A model generated the notes under the pieces. The model saw only the letters and a program-made list of their open reading frames with translations, was not told where the DNA came from and searched no databases. Positions 5,993-8,905 of a stretch of DNA of 8,905 nucleotides are shown here, piece after piece (within the stretch, counting starts at the first letter, position 1; each line of letters begins with the position of its first letter). A program made the position numbers and the translations under genes. The stretch comes from CAZQGE01 sp964592815. GTDB lineage: Bacteria > Bacillota > Clostridia > Christensenellales > CAG-917. The DNA lies in assembly GCA_964592815.1 (NCBI GenBank), contig CAZQGE010000055.1, forward strand, positions 1-8,905, in the 5' to 3' direction.

Positions 5993-7489
5993 ATGTCAAA
6001 CGGTTACGCCATTTCAAAATGGCAAGATGCAAAAGAAATTTATAAGGAATTAGATGAACTTACGTCTAAACCTATATATTGTATTTCAGACGAAGCTTTG
6101 AAAGATACACTTGGTTACTTTGACAACAAGTGTGCAAAATCTAAAGAGATTACAACCGAAGCAAAAAAATATATACCTGGTGGTGTCCAACACAACCTAG
6201 CATTTAACTTTCCTTTCCCGATTTGCGTAGATAAAGCTGAAGGCGCATACCTTTACGACCGTGACGGTAACAAATATTACGACTTTTTACAAGCTGGTGG
6301 CCCAACAATTTTGGGAAGTAACTATGCGGCTGTAAAAGACCAAGTTATCAAACTCATAAACGAATGCGGTCCTGTTACAGGCCTTTTCCACGAAGGCGAA
6401 CTGATGCTTGCAAAAGAAATCAATAAACATATGCCTTCTTGCGAAATGTTCCGTATGCTTGGCAGCGGTACAGAGTCTGTTATGGCGGCTATCCGTATTT
6501 CAAGATGCGCAACTGGCAACAAACACATAATCAAAGTTGGCGGTGGTTATCACGGTTGGTCCGACCAAATGGTTTACGGTTTGAAGATACCTGGAAGCAG
6601 ATTCTTGCTTGAATCAAATGGAATTCCACACGGATGCTTCAAATATACTGATGAAGTCAGACCTAATGACCTCAATATGCTTGAAGGTATGTTGAAACTC
6701 AACAAGATTAAAGGCGGAACAGCAGCTGTTATAGTTGAACCTGTTGGTCCTGAAAGCGGAACTCGTCCAGTTGATTTTGATTACAACAAAAATGCTATGG
6801 AACTTGCACACAAATACGGCGCATTGTTCATTTTTGATGAAGTTGTCACAGGTTTCCGTGTAGGCTTGGGTGGAGCACAAGGTTACTTTGGCTTGAAACC
6901 CGACCTCACCATCTTTGGCAAAATCGTTGCTGGCGGATATCCTGCTGCTGGTGGTGTTGGTGGTAAGAGAGATTATATCTCACTTATGGCGGCAGGCATT
7001 CAAGGTGTTGGCAAGAGAGCTTACGTTGGTGGCACTTTGGCAGCAAACCCATTATCTTCTTTTGCTGGTTACTGCGCAATCAAAGAAATTGAAAAAACAG
7101 ATGCTTGCGTAAAAGCAGGTTTGGCAGGCGACCGCTTGGCTAACGGACTTAAAGCATTGGTCAAAAAGTACAATTTGCCATTTGTGGTATACAATCAAGG
7201 TTCAATCGTTCACTTGGAGTGCTCTGGCGCAATGAGTTACGATTTCAGTAACTTCTGCTTGTTGGGTTCTGCAATTCCTATGCTCAAAAAGAAATCGGAA
7301 ATGCTTCAAAGAAAAGTTGCAATGGAACAAATGGGCGCAGCTTATATGGCAAACGGCATCGTTACGTTGGCAGGCAGCAGACTTTATACCTCTATGGCTG
7401 ACACGGACGCAGTTATCGACGGAGCACTTGCTCAATTTGACAAAGTGTTCAGCACCGTTGAAATTTGCAAACGTAGCTTATCTCACTAA
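5993..7489 (+). CDS. Class III PLP aminotransferase, glutamate-1-semialdehyde-aminomutase-like
   Basis: 498-residue cytoplasmic PLP enzyme of the class III aminotransferase group, closest in motif pattern to glutamate-1-semialdehyde 2,1-aminomutase. Visible elements: GAYLYDRDGNKYYDF (84-98), phosphate-binding GSGTES (157-162), YHGW (186-189), EPVGPESG (249-256), FDEVVTGFR (281-289) with D282 contacting the PLP ring nitrogen, the PLP lysine K310 in FGKIVAGG, and GGTLAANPL (346-354). It is longer than HemL (about 430), with an N-terminal extension of about 50 residues and an expanded C-terminal domain (about 405-450). A haem-pathway HemL role is doubtful because no hem genes are nearby. The neighbour 101 bp downstream is a class II aldolase, suggesting joint action on an amino-carbonyl or amino-polyol compound; this is inference. 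A near-consensus promoter and strong ribosome binding site suggest high expression. Substrate unknown. Confidence 0.9.
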   Translation: MSNGYAISKWQDAKEIYKELDELTSKPIYCISDEALKDTLGYFDNKCAKSKEITTEAKKYIPGGVQHNLAFNFPFPICVDKAEGAYLYDRDGNKYYDFLQAGGPTILGSNYAAVKDQVIKLINECGPVTGLFHEGELMLAKEINKHMPSCEMFRMLGSGTESVMAAIRISRCATGNKHIIKVGGGYHGWSDQMVYGLKIPGSRFLLESNGIPHGCFKYTDEVRPNDLNMLEGMLKLNKIKGGTAAVIVEPVGPESGTRPVDFDYNKNAMELAHKYGALFIFDEVVTGFRVGLGGAQGYFGLKPDLTIFGKIVAGGYPAAGGVGGKRDYISLMAAGIQGVGKRAYVGGTLAANPLSSFAGYCAIKEIEKTDACVKAGLAGDRLANGLKALVKKYNLPFVVYNQGSIVHLECSGAMSYDFSNFCLLGSAIPMLKKKSEMLQRKVAMEQMGAAYMANGIVTLAGSRLYTSMADTDAVIDGALAQFDKVFSTVEICKRSLSH

Positions 7490-7503
7490 TTAAACGTTGA
7501 AAT

Positions 7504-7567
7504 AGCCGTATTCTTTTTGGCAAGTCGTTTTTTAGTTAAACGGCTTGACTGATGAAGGAATACGGTT
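7504..7567 (+). other. Long intercistronic RNA hairpin
   Basis: The gap between the two genes folds into one interrupted hairpin. The outer stem CCGTATTC (7506-7513) pairs with GAATACGG (7558-7565) and extends inward through U-G and U-A pairs to 7517/7554. The inner stem CAAGTCGTTT (7521-7530) pairs with AAACGGCTTG (7538-7547), with one G-U pair and a 7-nt loop. A T-rich stretch (TTTATTTTATT) follows, broken by As, so it is at best a partial terminator. It may set relative expression of the two genes by attenuation, or protect the upstream mRNA end. Role inferred, structure seen. Confidence 0.65.
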
Positions 7568-7579
7568 TATTTTATTCAT

Positions 7580-7586
7580 AGGTGAT
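7580..7586 (+). promoter_or_regulatory. Ribosome binding site that decides the aldolase start
   Basis: AGGTGAT is complementary to the anti-Shine-Dalgarno region of 16S rRNA and lies 4 nt before the ATG at 7591. A possible GTG start at 7582 falls inside this site and has no upstream site of its own, so ATG 7591 is preferred. Confidence 0.8.
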
Positions 7587-7590
7587 AAAT

Positions 7591-8838
7591 ATGAATGAAA
7601 CTATTATATTAAGTATCAACAAATATGCAAAAATGCTGTTTGACGGCAAGTATCTTCGCAGCGGTTATATCGCTGTTGCGGAAAATGATGGTATGTATAT
7701 CACAAAACCTGCTGTAAATTATTCCGATATAAAGGAAGAAGACGTGGCTTTTGTTTCTGACAAAACCATTGAAAGCCTTGAGGGTAATTTCCGTGCTGCA
7801 GCTGTGATTCTTTTTTGCGCTTTAAGGTCGAAAAAGAACGACGGAGCTGGCGCAATTGTTGACAGCGAAAGCATTCTTGCTTTTTCAGCAAAAAGAAAGA
7901 GCATAAAGCCTATTTTGGATGATATGACTCAAATTGACGGAATAAGTGTAAAATGCGCGGCAGTTTGCACAGCGGCAGAAGTTGTAAATGCAATTTCTGG
8001 AATGAGGGACACTTGTTTCTTGCCAGATGCGGGCGCAGTTGTTTTAGGCCGTACACTTGATGAGGTTTATACCGCAACTTTAGTTTTGGATAAAGCGGCA
8101 AATGCTGAAATTCTTGCTGAAAGCAAGGGCGGAACAAAGCCTATGAAGTTGATTTCAACTGTTCTTGAACATGTAGTTTTCAAACTTAAATATTCCAAAT
8201 CAAACCAAAAGAGTCAAAAAGCTGCTGAAAAAGGTGAGAAGGTAGATATAGAAGAAAAACCGTCTGCCATTACCACAGATGAACTCAAAAAAATTGCACA
8301 AGACATAAAGAATGCGGGCGTAAAATTGCTTGAAGACAATCTTGTTCAAGGTACTTGGGGTAATATTGCGGTTCGTGTTGACGACAACAAAATGTTGGCA
8401 ACTCCGTCTGCGTTGGACTATATTATGCTCAAACCCGAACAAATGGCTCTTGTGGATATGACTACTTTGGAGTGGACTGGTTCAAACAAGGCTACAAGTG
8501 AAAAAGGTATTCACGCAATTTTGATGTTGGCAGATAAAAATATTTGTGCAACTGTGCATACTCACCCATACTATGGCTCAATTATTGCTGCAACTGGAAA
8601 GGCATTGCCTGTACCTGAAAAATATCGTTCAATACTTGGCGACAGCATTCCTTGTGCAAAACACGGCTTGCCAGGCACAAAAACTTTGGTAAAGAACGTA
8701 GCAGCTGCAATCGGCAATTCACCTGCTTGTTTGCTTGCAAACCACGGTGTTATCGTAAGAGCCAAAGATTTGGACGAAGCATTTGTAATTTGCAGAGCAT
8801 TGGAAGATGCTTGCAAAGATTATCTTTTGGATAAATAA
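7591..8838 (+). CDS. Tandem class II aldolase/adducin-family protein with degenerate N-terminal domain
   Basis: 415-residue cytoplasmic protein, about twice the length of a single class II aldolase. The C-terminal domain (about 230-415) has the full active-site pattern of the family: QGTWGNIAVR (253-262), catalytic-type E304 in TSEKGIH, metal-binding H323 and H325 in HTHPYYG, and third zinc ligand H385 in LLANHGVIV. Such enzymes make or break C-C bonds, typically yielding an aldehyde and DHAP or pyruvate-type products. The N-terminal part (about 8-175) follows the same pattern without the ligands: SGYIAVAENDGMYITKPAVN lines up with SGNISVR-DG-ITPSGVD, DSE (91-93) replaces HTH, and DAG (146-148) replaces NHG in LPDAGAVVLGRTLDEVY. 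A charged K/E-rich linker (about 203-230) joins the halves. The gene follows the class III aminotransferase on the same strand and is probably co-transcribed. Reaction not assignable. Confidence 0.87.
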   Translation: MNETIILSINKYAKMLFDGKYLRSGYIAVAENDGMYITKPAVNYSDIKEEDVAFVSDKTIESLEGNFRAAAVILFCALRSKKNDGAGAIVDSESILAFSAKRKSIKPILDDMTQIDGISVKCAAVCTAAEVVNAISGMRDTCFLPDAGAVVLGRTLDEVYTATLVLDKAANAEILAESKGGTKPMKLISTVLEHVVFKLKYSKSNQKSQKAAEKGEKVDIEEKPSAITTDELKKIAQDIKNAGVKLLEDNLVQGTWGNIAVRVDDNKMLATPSALDYIMLKPEQMALVDMTTLEWTGSNKATSEKGIHAILMLADKNICATVHTHPYYGSIIAATGKALPVPEKYRSILGDSIPCAKHGLPGTKTLVKNVAAAIGNSPACLLANHGVIVRAKDLDEAFVICRALEDACKDYLLDK

Positions 8839-8852
8839 ACGTGTAGTTGACC

Positions 8853-8877
8853 ATAAAATTAAGTTGTCAAATTTTAT
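8853..8877 (+). other. Weak AT-only hairpin after the aldolase gene
   Basis: ATAAAATT (8853-8860) and AATTTTAT (8870-8877) are inverted copies around a 9-nt loop, 15 bp after the stop codon. The stem has no GC pairs and no clean T-run follows, so it is a poor terminator. The real operon end may lie beyond the window. Confidence 0.3.
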
Positions 8878-8905
8878 ATCTTAAAAACCATAAAGCCCGC
8901 TTAAT

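Noticed and set aside
7582..7590. GTG start for the aldolase gene
   Set aside because: The GTG is part of the AGGTGAT ribosome binding site for the ATG at 7591.
1..8905. Mobile elements, CRISPR arrays, tRNA or rRNA genes
   Set aside because: No transposase or integrase frames, no regularly spaced direct repeats and no tRNA/rRNA-like sequence seen on either strand.
1..8905. Alternative genetic code, because no gene here uses TGA as stop
   Set aside because: Five TAA and one TAG stop in six AT-rich genes is unremarkable, and the tryptophan codons checked are TGG.

Overview
This 8.9-kb window is AT-rich bacterial DNA carrying six protein-coding genes. The low GC content, strong AGGAGG-type ribosome binding sites, sigma-A-like promoters, short U-tailed hairpin terminators and a lipobox lipoprotein suggest a low-GC Gram-positive, probably an anaerobic Clostridia-like Firmicute. 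This is inference; the window holds no rRNA, tRNA or marker gene that fixes the taxon. The standard genetic code fits all six genes.

Layout. Positions 1-32 hold a bidirectional terminator hairpin. On the minus strand follow a YfcC/DcuC-family membrane carrier (181-1725) and, upstream of it, a large CtpE-like cation-pumping P-type ATPase (1858-4395). The 132-bp gap between them has a 12-bp perfect inverted repeat and a TATAAT box. Divergent from the ATPase is a plus-strand lipoprotein gene with a PepSY-like C-terminus (4566-5219). Positions 5220-5428 have no convincing protein gene but contain a 17-bp tandem repeat and a possible small-RNA promoter. A perfect bidirectional terminator (5429-5460) ends both this region and the minus-strand HU gene (5472-5744). 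A 248-bp divergent promoter region then separates HU from a plus-strand two-gene unit: a class III (glutamate-1-semialdehyde-aminomutase-like) PLP aminotransferase (5993-7489) and a class II aldolase/adducin-family protein (7591-8838). A long hairpin lies between these two genes.

How the genes fit together. The ATPase, the carrier and the lipoprotein are envelope proteins with no clearly shared pathway. HU is a housekeeping nucleoid protein. The aminotransferase/aldolase pair is the most interesting part. It has a near-consensus promoter and looks like a small catabolic or biosynthetic operon for an amino- or hydroxy-substituted carbon compound. The aldolase is unusual: its first half reads as a second, degenerate class II aldolase domain that has lost the zinc-binding histidines, fused to an intact catalytic domain. 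The substrate of the pair cannot be read from the sequence.
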